Virus record (IMG/VR): IMGVR_UViG_3300042292_000665
Location: 1 to 46,652 of that record
Length of the DNA stretch: 46,652 bases
Reading direction: 5' to 3' (one strand)
From: a virus
Shown: piece by piece, positions 27,601 to 34,663 of the stretch
How positions within the stretch are numbered: position 1 is the first letter of the stretch
How the letters are laid out: each line of letters begins with the position of its first letter
The notes under the pieces: model-generated
What the model was told of the DNA's origin: nothing
Database searches by the model: none
What the model saw: the letters and a program-made list of their open reading frames with translations, nothing else
Translations under genes and position numbers: made by a program

Positions 27601-27988
27601 TAGCTTCTTCTAATTCATTTAGGTACGCTAATAGTAATTCTTTTTCGTTTTTATAAAATCGAATTTCAGTTAATTCATGTAATGATTGATCTACAGTTTT
27701 AAGGTCAAACCCTGGAGGTGGAACAGCCATAACGATAGACTTATCAAGCCATTGTTTATACATCGATATAGCATTAATTGGAGCATATGGATTTTGTGGA
27801 CTACTGAAACCGATAGGTCCCTCATATGTGTAATCGGAGTGTTCATATACGATCCATTTTCTATACTTACTATCATAAACTTCGACATCTTTTTTTAGTT
27901 TGTTTGGTAAGCTTCTAACTTCTTTTAATGAACATTCAATATACACATATTCATCATCTTCATCATAAACGTTATACGTTTCGTCCAT
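24686..27988 (-). CDS. Family B DNA polymerase, C-terminal part of a split gene, with in-frame intein
   Basis: It has 1,100 residues, of which 206 are intein. Exo II is at 136-141 (NSGGFD), Exo III at 245-249 (YNIRD), motif A at 334-341 (DINSLYPS) and motif B at 486-492 (KLNSTYG). Motif C is interrupted: YGD at 621-623, intein 624-829, TDS at 830-832, so splicing restores YGDTDS. An acidic insert lies at 563-578. Exo I ('YDIEV') is missing here and is found in the separate ORF at 28993-29421. The ATG at 27988 has a strong AGAGG, located inside the end of the HNH gene, so this part can be translated on its own. The probable clamp follows. Processive replication enzyme; whether the exonuclease works depends on assembly or splicing with the N-terminal piece. 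Confidence 0.93.
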   Translation of the reverse strand: MDETYNVYDEDDEYVYIECSLKEVRSLPNKLKKDVEVYDSKYRKWIVYEHSDYTYEGPIGFSSPQNPYAPINAISMYKQWLDKSIVMAVPPPGFDLKTVDQSLHELTEIRFYKNEKELLLAYLNELEEASVLSGWNSGGFDDPYVARRVEIVLGADHFKRLSFEGANIPMFRELFVKGAKQLRVDYSGRIQLDYLELFKKFEGGERASFKLESVAEDHLPHLKKLTYPGSLEQLYTNDFNHFLRYNIRDTEILKGFETKLTYIQLANDMIHSSTNQFNHIFGTVRMVDNAIVNYCHYEINRIVPDRWDTRDGKIQGAYVLFPQRGLHKWICSIDINSLYPSAIRAINISPETVIGQFENNIKDWTKIYEGIEDDITIKYDDGTYETKKTQEWVDYFAEQCWAVSGYGTVFTQKELGIIPSLLAKWYSQRKVYQAEMRKYVKEAEALKYDFSSGYAVERTDYDKDLYFEITEKSKYYNRLQYIFKIKLNSTYGCLSNYNFRFFRLELGESTTGTSRQILRHQCRQTNYIIDGEYYIDFPIYESMAIIDNINKETGKRLAEENSEFDFEEDDEDESSAVGESSLADLVDLEHKEYYHPGFVTHEMALDGPKFKGEFTSQVVVYGDSVAGDTVVYLTDRCLFIEDLMTSDIITKDGKEYCNLSGVKALTYDKTLDIECFSNIKYVMRHKCKKQMYRVWTSEYSYIDVTEDHSLMHYIEGNITEVKPYGLIGKLVCFTGGNDYTGCLSFNDKESALRQVHYMMLSGQHAAVKLEDEKYVVVAVNLEYEKTSEQKSFCVTDVYKIEKIAYNGYVYDIEVDDTHVFYANNILVHNTDSTYFTVPANNKEEAIAFADAVAEAVNQSYPAFMRKAFHCQPEYDLQVKCGREVVSDHGLFVEKKRYILHVVDNEGETVDKMKIMGLDIKKTTLPKIISSKLTDFIKRLLQGEEWKDIAIDIVNYKEALMSFDNLVDVGLPKNVNNLEKYDMVYRVDGVKARLPGNVAAAIHFNERLKEYDDHDTEMITSGMKIRVYYLKTKMLGKFTSIALPSDIEHIPDWFMENFVPQIDKTKQLSRLVDNPLQNILKAIDVAVPTAQTVHADELFNF
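25502..26119 (-). other. Intein in polymerase motif C (206 aa, endonuclease-less)
   Basis: The insertion begins with Ser (SVAGDTVVYLTD, block A). Block B is 'YIDVTEDHSLMHY' (T-x-x-H). The C-terminal part has 'GYVYDIEVDDTHVFYANN' (block F) and ends in 'ILVHN' (block G, His-Asn), followed by Thr as +1 residue. All splicing residues are therefore present: Ser1, block-B His, penultimate His, terminal Asn and Thr+1. The roughly 90 residues between B and F lack LAGLIDADG or HNH motifs, so the homing nuclease domain seems lost or replaced. The insertion point between YGD and TDS is a known polymerase intein site. Confidence 0.9.
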
Positions 27989-28970
27989 TAATACCTCTAT
28001 CGATGATTATAAATTTATTCCCGGTACTACGTTGTAACCCACCATGTTTGCTTATGTAATATCGAACACTACTAATACACGTATTGTATTTTTCTCGCAA
28101 CTCATTTGATTTAACAGTTTGTTGTGTGCCATCTGGATGTATTACCAAAATAGTACTGGATTTTGTATCACTTATTTTTGATCCCTTTTTCACTTGATCA
28201 CAACTCAACATGGGTTTGATCCGATTTTCTATCTCTTGAGAGGTTAAACAATCCAAGTGTTTTTTGATAGCTGCTGATGTACGTTGTCTTTTCATTTGTT
28301 CGGTGTTATTATGTCCATGAATATACAGACGCTCATTTGTTAGATTTTGTGTTACTTTTTTAACACTACCGCAACCACATGCACATTCGGTTAAATGTCC
28401 TTTAATCCACCGATGATGTTTACTATATGTACTATAACCACAACCACACAAACACTCATTATGTCGGTATAATGGACCATCCTCGGATACCTGACATACT
28501 CTACACACCGTGCTACTATCATTTAATTTCAATAATGTTTTACGTCCACATGATGAGCATATTTTATGTGTGTATCTGGTTTGTTCAGTACCACCATATC
28601 TACTGATTATAGCATACTCAACACGTAGAGCAAAAATAATTTCATTTTTCTCTATGCTGTAATTGACGCTAGAATTTAACCTAGGGTTTAACAATTGTAC
28701 CGCTCCAAATAATTGTTTCTTTACAGTCACATCAGGTATATCTTTATGAATTTGCACTAATAACCGATGACATATATAATGTTCTTTACTAGTTAACATC
28801 GTCAAATTATCGTCACTATCACTTCCACCTAAACATCTAGGTATTATATGGTGCATATGATAGCCTTTATTTTTCACCTTATTTGCAGCTTGTCTTTGTT
28901 TACCACGTTCAACTAAAATATTATATGCTTTTATGTAATTCATATGATTTTGAGATTGATTAAAACACAT
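27972..28970 (-). CDS. HNH homing endonuclease with zinc fingers, inserted in the polymerase gene
   Basis: It has 332 residues. The HNH core lies at about 37-70 ('GYHMHHIIPRCLGGSDSDD', then 'NLTMLTSKEHYICHRLL'), with H40-H41 and the Asn/His of the second half. Zinc-finger-like Cys clusters follow at 138-159 (CSSCGRK...CRVC), 173-178 (CLCGCG) and 196-201 (CACGCG). The C-terminus (about 270-315) resembles a NUMOD-type DNA-binding repeat ('VIHPDGTQQTVKSNELREKY'). It begins 22 bases after the stop of the N-terminal polymerase ORF and overlaps the start of the C-terminal polymerase ORF by 17 bases. A late-like GATAAATA sits just before its ATG. Its expected activity is DNA cleavage at the uninterrupted polymerase allele, spreading itself. 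Confidence 0.88.
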   Translation of the reverse strand: MCFNQSQNHMNYIKAYNILVERGKQRQAANKVKNKGYHMHHIIPRCLGGSDSDDNLTMLTSKEHYICHRLLVQIHKDIPDVTVKKQLFGAVQLLNPRLNSSVNYSIEKNEIIFALRVEYAIISRYGGTEQTRYTHKICSSCGRKTLLKLNDSSTVCRVCQVSEDGPLYRHNECLCGCGYSTYSKHHRWIKGHLTECACGCGSVKKVTQNLTNERLYIHGHNNTEQMKRQRTSAAIKKHLDCLTSQEIENRIKPMLSCDQVKKGSKISDTKSSTILVIHPDGTQQTVKSNELREKYNTCISSVRYYISKHGGLQRSTGNKFIIIDRGINGRNV

Positions 28971-28992
28971 ATTTATCTATCTCAATATCATA

Positions 28993-29421
28993 TTACATTT
29001 TTACATCTTTTTTAGGTATGCGTATTTTAACAATTGTATCATCGCTAAACGATCGCGTTCGATAAAACACTTCGATATCGTATAGCAGTACGTTTAGTGT
29101 TGGAGCTGGCTTTTCGTAATAATGCTTTGATAATACCTTCGTATCAGGTGATATGTCAGACTCGTATAGTTTAATATTCTTTTCTGTTAAAAGATATTTT
29201 CTAGCTTGTCTAAATTCTGTATAGGTATCAAATTCATATTTTTCAAGAGGTTCACCGAATACACTTGTATATGAACCACCTTCTTTCTTAACATAAAATT
29301 CAAAAACACCTGGGTATCTTTTGAGAACATTTTTACCATCTATACATTCCCAGACAAGGACATCATCATTATTGATAAAGCCCCTGTCATCTCTTTTCAT
29401 TATAGCACTAATATAAGCCAT
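28993..29421 (-). CDS. DNA polymerase N-terminal fragment carrying Exo I
   Basis: It has 142 residues. The layout matches the N-terminal domain of T4-type family B polymerases: 'KRYPGVFEFYVKKEG', 'FGEPLEKYEFDTYTEFRQAR' and 'IKLYESDISPDTKVLSKHYY' lead into 'PTLNVLLYDIEVFY', the Exo I motif with D and E of the 3'-5' exonuclease site. The ORF then ends after 'IRIPKKDVKM'. The remaining exonuclease residues and the polymerase domain are in the ORF at 24686-27988, beyond the HNH gene. The start has GAGG four bases upstream of ATG. This is a split gene. It may work as a separate chain, or be joined by RNA splicing; I see too little non-coding sequence for an ordinary group I intron. Confidence 0.8.
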   Translation of the reverse strand: MAYISAIMKRDDRGFINNDDVLVWECIDGKNVLKRYPGVFEFYVKKEGGSYTSVFGEPLEKYEFDTYTEFRQARKYLLTEKNIKLYESDISPDTKVLSKHYYEKPAPTLNVLLYDIEVFYRTRSFSDDTIVKIRIPKKDVKM

Positions 29422-29430
29422 ACAACCTCA

Positions 29431-29619
29431 TTAATAATCATACTCTAACGATTTAGGTTTATCCACTACCTTATAACAACCTGATTGCCTTGTAAAAACA
29501 AATCGCGTACCTGTTGAATCTTCTAGAACCATCTGAACTTTACGGTTAGCTAAAGTTGTCTGTTCGATTAGTTTATAAACTTGCTCTGATCCTGTTATTT
29601 TAATATATTTTTCGTTCAT
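29431..29619 (-). CDS. Small unknown protein upstream of the polymerase
   Basis: I choose the ATG at 29619 (MNEKYIKITGSEQVYKLIE) because AAGGA lies eight bases upstream. A longer frame to 29754 would run through the terminator hairpin and into the preceding gene. The product has 62 residues with 'RKVQMVLEDSTGTRFVFTRQ', a predicted small beta fold. It is the first gene after the terminator at 29644-29673, and the polymerase fragment follows after 9 bases. Function unknown. Confidence 0.6.
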   Translation of the reverse strand: MNEKYIKITGSEQVYKLIEQTTLANRKVQMVLEDSTGTRFVFTRQSGCYKVVDKPKSLEYDY

Positions 29620-29643
29620 TTTAATAATCCTTGATGTAAGGAG

Positions 29644-29673
29644 AATAGAAAAAGGGTGAATTAATTCACCCTT
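29644..29673 (-). terminator. Intrinsic terminator after the DsbA-like gene
   Basis: The perfect palindrome AAGGGTGAATTAATTCACCC plus TT (29652-29673) forms a stem GGGTGAA/TTCACCC. On the minus strand it is followed directly by TTTTTCTATT. It begins 8 bases beyond the stop codon of the DsbA-like gene, the classic position. It separates that gene from the polymerase operon. Confidence 0.85.
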
Positions 29674-29680
29674 GTTATTT

Positions 29681-29959
29681 TTACTCGTGGTCGTTAATTT
29701 CAAAGATACTTTCGTATAAAATTTCAAACGTATGCTGTTCGCTTTGTTTATCACGATAATTTTGTTTGTAGTATGTATCTACAAGTTGTTTGAAATGTTT
29801 GCTTGAGATATTAGCTTCATCTTTAGCGCGGGCAAAAATATCTTTATAATGACTACGTTGATCCTCGATATTTTGCATACATAAAGCGGCTTCTTCAACC
29901 ATACCTCTGATTTTTTTACGATCAGCTGGTGATGATGGGACAATTGTTTCTTCTGACAT
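29681..29959 (-). CDS. dsbA: DsbA-like dsDNA-binding protein, late-transcription accessory
   Basis: It has 92 residues (T4 DsbA about 89). Residues 35-87 follow the T4 DsbA pattern as I recall it: 'YKDIFARAKDEANISSKHFK' corresponds to a Y-x-x-I-x-x-x-AKDE-x-x-I/V-x-x-K-x-F stretch, then 'LVDTYYKQNYRDK' and the ending 'FEILYESIF'. DsbA in T4 binds double-stranded DNA and helps the gp55 polymerase at late promoters. Presence of a gp55-like gene and late boxes fits. The gene is single, with its own terminator. A 16-bp hairpin covers its ribosome-binding site and start codon, which suggests translational control. Similarity is by eye, so the name is tentative. Confidence 0.55.
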   Translation of the reverse strand: MSEETIVPSSPADRKKIRGMVEEAALCMQNIEDQRSHYKDIFARAKDEANISSKHFKQLVDTYYKQNYRDKQSEQHTFEILYESIFEINDHE

Positions 29960-30000
29960 AATATACCTCGTTAAAAATAATTAATAACGAGATATATTAT
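29958..30000 (-). promoter_or_regulatory. Hairpin sequestering the RBS and start of the DsbA-like gene
   Basis: Arms 29958-29973 and 29985-30000 pair over 16 bases; in the minus-strand transcript the one mismatch is a G-U wobble. The loop is 11 bases and AT-rich. The 3' arm in the RNA contains ACGAGG (the Shine-Dalgarno) and reaches into the AUG (A and U of the codon are in the stem). A folded transcript would hide the translation start. It could respond to temperature, ribosomes or a bound protein; the trigger is unknown. Confidence 0.7.
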
Positions 30001-30024
30001 ATTGAAATCAAATATATAAATCAA

Positions 30025-32481
30025 CTACCTTGATTTGTAGAATGGATCTACAGCATATTTTGGACTATTTTTACGTTTACTTAACCATGTATCAGCATCT
30101 TGTACGCGTATTCCACCTGCGCTACCCGCTGACTCAGATATTTGTAATTTGCCAGTAGTAGGGTTTTGTATTACTTGTACAATATGATCGATACCTTTGT
30201 ACCTACCTGCGCCAGTACTTCCTGCACCGTAATCAACACCAATAACCATACCTGGTTTTAAGTTACTGGTATTAACTTCAGAACCTGTTAATTCTTTACC
30301 TGATGCTTGACCAACTGTTTGAACTATACCGGCAGCTGTACCACCTTTCTTCATTAGGTTGTAACCTTCGGTAATACCAGGGTCATTTGAATTTGCAGCA
30401 GCATCTTTTGTGTTTGATAAAACCCATCCTGAGCAATCTACTTTACCTGATTTTGGATCTCTTGCACCAAGTTCATATTTAACACCACTATCTATAGCAT
30501 TTTGTGACCCTGATGCTAACCCGTTATTTAACTTATTAACCGCTTCAGGGTTTCTTGCACCGGTTGGTACTTGTGTTGTACTAGATGAAGGTAAATCATT
30601 GGATGTTTGAGGTTGGTATGTACCACCGTGCTGCTCGTACCATTTTAATAATGTAGCTTCACTAAAACTTTGTAATCCGGTCCAAGTAGTTGGTTTTAAT
30701 TTACTTATAGCTGATTTTGGATCACCTTTAACAACATCACTATATGAATTTCTAACAGATTTCATAATAGCTACTGCAATACGGTCTTGCGAACTCGGTG
30801 AAAAATCACCACCACAACTAGCTTTATTTGCATCAAATGTACCAACAATGATCTGATATCTACCTGCAGGTGTATGTGGTTTACCACCGTTGGACCACGG
30901 TTTTACATGCCATGGATGAGTAGCATACCCTTCAAATAATGCCCCACCAAATCGAACATTATACCCGTTATCCCCTTTACCATATGTACCTTCAGCATGT
31001 GAAATCATATCTAAGAACGCTTTAACGTTAGCGCCTTTTGTTTCGTTAATAGCGCTTTCTGCTGGTTTACTTACGGTTGTACGAGATTTAGGTGGGTTTT
31101 TAGCTGATGATGTTCCAGATTCCGTAACCGACTGATCAGACATAGACGTTAAGTCTAACACCTGAACAAACTCACCTTTTGTAAATTTACTCGTTATTTT
31201 TTTAATTTGAAAATGCAGTTTATCCATCCAGAATGGCGTACTGTAATAATTATCATTTTCACCTAGTGGTGCACCTTGCATATACGACGGTTTAGGTGTT
31301 CTTATATTAACTTTTACTTTTAACAAACCACCAGAATTTGCACCGGTTTTATTAGCGTGTTCATCTTTTTTACTTTGTATTGATTCAGCTGTAGCATCAT
31401 CATACATATCAGATGGTAGTACATAACCTGCTAATAATAACGGGTTACCAACTATTTTTAATTGACTTACGTTAGCGGTAAGCATTCTAGATATTTGATC
31501 AGATAAATTTTTTCTAGCAGCAAATAATGTTTGCGGACTTAGTGAACCACTACCTACTCTGTATGGGTCAACTACTGCTGGACTAACCTTAGCTTCTTTA
31601 GGATCATCTTCTGCGTTACCGGGTCTTACTCTAGAAACCGGTGCATCTTTTGCTTCACCAGCATTCTCATTTGGTTTTTTATTTGTTGCTGTTTCATTCT
31701 CAGGTGTTATCTCTTGATTTGTGTTTGATGCGGTTGGGTGAACAACTTGAATTGAATTTAATGAATTAAATGCAAGTTTTACATTCATATCAAACTGTAA
31801 TACATCTACATTAACACCGGTATAAATGTAATCAAATTCCAGTATATCTGGTAACTTTGTTGCATCATTAGCTTGCTTATTTGTTTGAGCTGGTTGACCT
31901 GGGTTTGAACCAGGTACCGTAGTGTTAGTATCTGCTCCAGGTGTACCGTCAGCTGTTGAACTTGGTTTTGTAGGTCTAGCAAATTTTTCTATGTAGTATG
32001 TAACAATCTGCTCTTTTGTATTAGGATCTACTGATACACTACTACTTAACCGTGGTACATATGTTCTAGGGTTACTTGGATCTGAGTTGTCAACATTCAT
32101 TGTATCTTCATGAACCGCTTTACTCATTAACATCATATTAGTTAATGCATCTGGAATTTTATCTCCAATAGCAGTTTGAAAGATAATAGGATCAGCTGGT
32201 TTACTTTTATCTTCTTTTTGACCTGTGATATTTTTATTAGCTTTTTGCTCTTTTAACAGATCTGATGGCTGTTTACCACCTAAGTTTAATTCACTTGTAT
32301 TCGATAATTTATCTCTGTTATTCAGATTGTTAAGATCAGCTGTAGATCCAATAATTTTTAGATCTGTAGATGGTTTTGCATCTCTTTCAGCTGGTGTAAG
32401 TGTAGGGTTTCCTAGTTTTTTATCAGCTTCAGCAGCTGCTTTTTCAGCTGGTGTTGGATCTAGTTTGAAATCAGGATTCAT
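30025..32481 (-). CDS. Baseplate hub-like protein with two peptidoglycan hydrolase domains
   Basis: It has 818 residues. Residues 1-470 are a structural part with disordered Pro/Ala/Asn-rich stretches and beta segments ('LEFDYIYTGVNVDVLQFDMN', 'VKVNIRTPKPSYM'). Residues about 484-625 match the lambda R-type lytic transglycosylase fold: 'AFLDMISHAEGTYGKG' with catalytic Glu497, 'YNVRFGGALFEGYATHPWH', 'AGRYQI' and 'FSPSSQDRIAVAIMK'. Residues about 660-805 match NlpC/P60: Cys683 in 'VDCSGWVLS' and His766 in 'GIDHIVQVI'. It would cut both glycan strands and peptide stems during DNA entry. It is the last gene of the baseplate operon starting at 34597, the usual place for a tail-associated lysin. 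Confidence 0.88.
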   Translation of the reverse strand: MNPDFKLDPTPAEKAAAEADKKLGNPTLTPAERDAKPSTDLKIIGSTADLNNLNNRDKLSNTSELNLGGKQPSDLLKEQKANKNITGQKEDKSKPADPIIFQTAIGDKIPDALTNMMLMSKAVHEDTMNVDNSDPSNPRTYVPRLSSSVSVDPNTKEQIVTYYIEKFARPTKPSSTADGTPGADTNTTVPGSNPGQPAQTNKQANDATKLPDILEFDYIYTGVNVDVLQFDMNVKLAFNSLNSIQVVHPTASNTNQEITPENETATNKKPNENAGEAKDAPVSRVRPGNAEDDPKEAKVSPAVVDPYRVGSGSLSPQTLFAARKNLSDQISRMLTANVSQLKIVGNPLLLAGYVLPSDMYDDATAESIQSKKDEHANKTGANSGGLLKVKVNIRTPKPSYMQGAPLGENDNYYSTPFWMDKLHFQIKKITSKFTKGEFVQVLDLTSMSDQSVTESGTSSAKNPPKSRTTVSKPAESAINETKGANVKAFLDMISHAEGTYGKGDNGYNVRFGGALFEGYATHPWHVKPWSNGGKPHTPAGRYQIIVGTFDANKASCGGDFSPSSQDRIAVAIMKSVRNSYSDVVKGDPKSAISKLKPTTWTGLQSFSEATLLKWYEQHGGTYQPQTSNDLPSSSTTQVPTGARNPEAVNKLNNGLASGSQNAIDSGVKYELGARDPKSGKVDCSGWVLSNTKDAAANSNDPGITEGYNLMKKGGTAAGIVQTVGQASGKELTGSEVNTSNLKPGMVIGVDYGAGSTGAGRYKGIDHIVQVIQNPTTGKLQISESAGSAGGIRVQDADTWLSKRKNSPKYAVDPFYKSR

Positions 32482-32509
32482 TATAATTATCGCTTATTTG
32501 TTAGTGATA

Positions 32510-33718
32510 TTAAATTTTCTTAGCTTTTGGTATTTCTGAACTTTTTGCGATTGCAGCATCAACTTCATTTGTGTATTTCGTTGTTGCGTTAATTTTAGCA
32601 CTCCGTAACGCGGTATCAGGATCTTGACCTTGAGTTAGGTATTGATTAAACAAACCATCGCGGTAATCTTTGTATTTCTGATAAGTTGTTTGATCCATAG
32701 TACGTAATTTATCTTCACCAAAATCAATCTTACTCATATCATAAGGTGATTGATTTAACGCTCCTGTTGAGTTTTTAAGATCCTGTGTACCTTGAGTTGT
32801 TTTATTGCTAGTAGCATTAGTACTTTGAGCTGTTTGATCTACAAAGTTTTGCGGTTTATCACCAGGTGTGTTATTCTTTGTTAATGGTTGAGACTCATTA
32901 AACGCGTTACGTTGATCATCAGCTACAACATCTAATTTGTATTTTGGATCATTATATGCGGAATCTAAAACTATTTTATATTTGTACGGTTTGTACCCGG
33001 GGAATGCATCTTGTGTTGCTTTTGTCTGGTCATTAATGACATTTTCAAATTTTGTAACAGCTTCTGGTAACGATTCTGGTACCGTAGTTGACATACCACC
33101 AATTTTACTTACACCGTGGTGGTTAGCAGCAGCATTAAACAAAGGTGTACATTCAATATCGTAATGACAACCTCGACTTGTCATTGACATTTGTATTTCT
33201 GTTACCATGAAGGTGATTAAATTAACATCACTTATGATATGTGGTCTTGATGTATCGTTATCATCAGGGTATCCGACGAACAAAATCTTAAGTCCATAGT
33301 ACAAATTAGGTAATGCTCCTGCACCGAGGTTACTTGCAGCAGCTTCTAGAACACCTATGAAATCAGCAGTGTACGGTTCAATAATTTCCATTTTTAATGA
33401 TGAGCCAGCTTCATTTGTAGCGTTGTACATATGAGATGATCCATTCAACGATAATCCGTACTCTAATGTGAGTGAATCAATTGAAAACTCTACATCTTTC
33501 ATTGAATTGTATAACACGACATACGTACTACCTGACACATCTTTTGTATCATACTTATATTGTGGTCCACCCTCTGGGTGTAAATATCGACTTAAATCGT
33601 TTATGTTTTCATCTTTATCGATATTTTTAAGAGCGCTATCATCACCTCCGCAACACATTAACACAAAATGATATTGTGAACTTCGATAATTATGAAGCGG
33701 GTTTGGTACTTTTGCCAT
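32510..33718 (-). CDS. Baseplate structural protein
   Basis: It has 402 residues. The N-terminal 230 residues are folded and beta-rich ('YRSSQYHFVLMCCGGDD', 'MKDVEFSIDSLTLEYGLSLN', 'ITFMVTEIQMSMTSRG'). The region from about 240 to the end is polar, Asn/Gln/Thr-rich and probably extended. The start is one base after the stop of the gp53-like gene, so they are coupled. Position between a gp53-like wedge protein and the tail lysin argues for a baseplate hub or wedge component. I cannot match it to a specific T4 gene product. Confidence 0.7.
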   Translation of the reverse strand: MAKVPNPLHNYRSSQYHFVLMCCGGDDSALKNIDKDENINDLSRYLHPEGGPQYKYDTKDVSGSTYVVLYNSMKDVEFSIDSLTLEYGLSLNGSSHMYNATNEAGSSLKMEIIEPYTADFIGVLEAAASNLGAGALPNLYYGLKILFVGYPDDNDTSRPHIISDVNLITFMVTEIQMSMTSRGCHYDIECTPLFNAAANHHGVSKIGGMSTTVPESLPEAVTKFENVINDQTKATQDAFPGYKPYKYKIVLDSAYNDPKYKLDVVADDQRNAFNESQPLTKNNTPGDKPQNFVDQTAQSTNATSNKTTQGTQDLKNSTGALNQSPYDMSKIDFGEDKLRTMDQTTYQKYKDYRDGLFNQYLTQGQDPDTALRSAKINATTKYTNEVDAAIAKSSEIPKAKKI

Positions 33719-33719
33719 A

Positions 33720-34001
33720 CTATACCATACCTGCTACAAATCGAATTGGTGTTGGTAACGTTAGGACTTTACCTTCAGTAAATTCCGAATAAACATCAAC
33801 CATGTCGTTATACTGTAATATAAACCACATTACTTCAGCTGTACCATAAATATCATTTGCTAATAAATCAGGACGTCTGTGATATTTTTTTGTTATAGTT
33901 ACACTTAAATCGTCGTATGATTTTGCGAAGGGTTTACGAGTCCAGTAACCTGCACTGTCGGTTGAACCACCTTTTGTAGATCTACTATATTTCTGTACCA
34001 T
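33720..34001 (-). CDS. Baseplate wedge protein, T4 gp53-like
   Basis: It has 93 residues, shorter than T4 gp53 (196). The core 'RRPDLLANDIYGTAEVMWFI', then 'LQYNDMVDVYSEFTEGKVLT' and 'LPTP', is the LysM-like gp53 signature (P-D-L-L-A, Y-G-x-x-x-x-W-x-I, N-x-x-D, F-x-x-G-x-x-L-x-x-P). In T4, gp53 joins adjacent baseplate wedges. The N-terminus is basic. It is flanked by other baseplate genes with 1-2 base spacing. Confidence 0.72.
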   Translation of the reverse strand: MVQKYSRSTKGGSTDSAGYWTRKPFAKSYDDLSVTITKKYHRRPDLLANDIYGTAEVMWFILQYNDMVDVYSEFTEGKVLTLPTPIRFVAGMV

Positions 34002-34003
34002 AT

Positions 34004-34597
34004 TTAAAATGAAGGTAATATTCCACTACGATAGGACGCCAAATTAAACTGCTCATATTCAGCTGCTGAATGTTGCTCTAATAATTTAAATGATAATGTT
34101 GTTACTAATGGAAATGGAATCCCACCTAAATCATCGTTATCATTGTTCGATGCCGTTGGTATATAGTCGCAGTCGTTTGGAAATGTAAAACTAACTGACT
34201 CTACTACCACTGGTATCTTTTTAAAATATCCATAACATGAAAATTTTAGTACTTCTGGTGGAGCACCTAACCAGTTCATTAGCTCTTTTGATAACGGACC
34301 TGAGGTATCACCAAAATATGCTTTAGTCCATGATTTCATTATTAGTATTCGTTCTAAATTAGCTCTTGCTTCTTGTTGATTGCGAGACACTATTTTTAAA
34401 TCATTGACTTCAAATGAACGACTGGGAGATTTTGAATAAACATGAAAATCACCAACCATGTGAGCGGGCGATAACGTTTCATATGCAGCTGTATTGCTTT
34501 CATATATGGTAGGCATTGTATTAAACACGACTATTTGCTGTGAAATTGGCCCTTCTAGTCGCAATTTATACTTATTTTGTTGATCGTCAGGTAACAT
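34004..34597 (-). CDS. Tail/baseplate structural protein, first gene of the baseplate operon
   Basis: It has 197 residues. 'LERILIMKSWTKAYFGDTSG', 'LGAPPEVLKFSCYGYFKKIP', 'VVVESVSFTFPNDCDYIPT' and 'EQFNLASYRSGIL' follow a pattern I recall from T4-type marine phage structural proteins (R-x-W-x-x-x-Y-F, G-x-P-P-x-V-L-x-F-S, V-P-V-V-V, P-x-D-x-D-Y-I-P-T). It heads the minus-strand operon of four tail genes and has an AATAAATA box 30 bases upstream. Likely a tail-tube-proximal or baseplate protein; exact role unknown. Confidence 0.72.
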   Translation of the reverse strand: MLPDDQQNKYKLRLEGPISQQIVVFNTMPTIYESNTAAYETLSPAHMVGDFHVYSKSPSRSFEVNDLKIVSRNQQEARANLERILIMKSWTKAYFGDTSGPLSKELMNWLGAPPEVLKFSCYGYFKKIPVVVESVSFTFPNDCDYIPTASNNDNDDLGGIPFPLVTTLSFKLLEQHSAAEYEQFNLASYRSGILPSF

Positions 34598-34626
34598 AAC
34601 ATACTCGATAAAGACTATTCATTTAG

Positions 34627-34634
34627 TATTTATT
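34627..34634 (-). promoter_or_regulatory. T4-type late promoter box for the baseplate operon
   Basis: The minus strand reads AAATAAATACT, the same AATAAATA variant as at 12252 and 12299, 30 bases upstream of the ATG at 34597. The operon encodes baseplate proteins, which are late products in T4-type phages. Confidence 0.5.
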
Positions 34635-34663
34635 TTTAACTTTGAATTGTTCAAAAATATACC

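Noticed and set aside
27972-28992. Group I intron containing the HNH gene
   Set aside because: Only 22 bases precede the HNH ORF, and the ORF overlaps the next polymerase ATG, leaving too little room for an intron core outside the ORF. The second polymerase ORF has its own ribosome site. Not excluded, so RT-PCR is proposed under findings.
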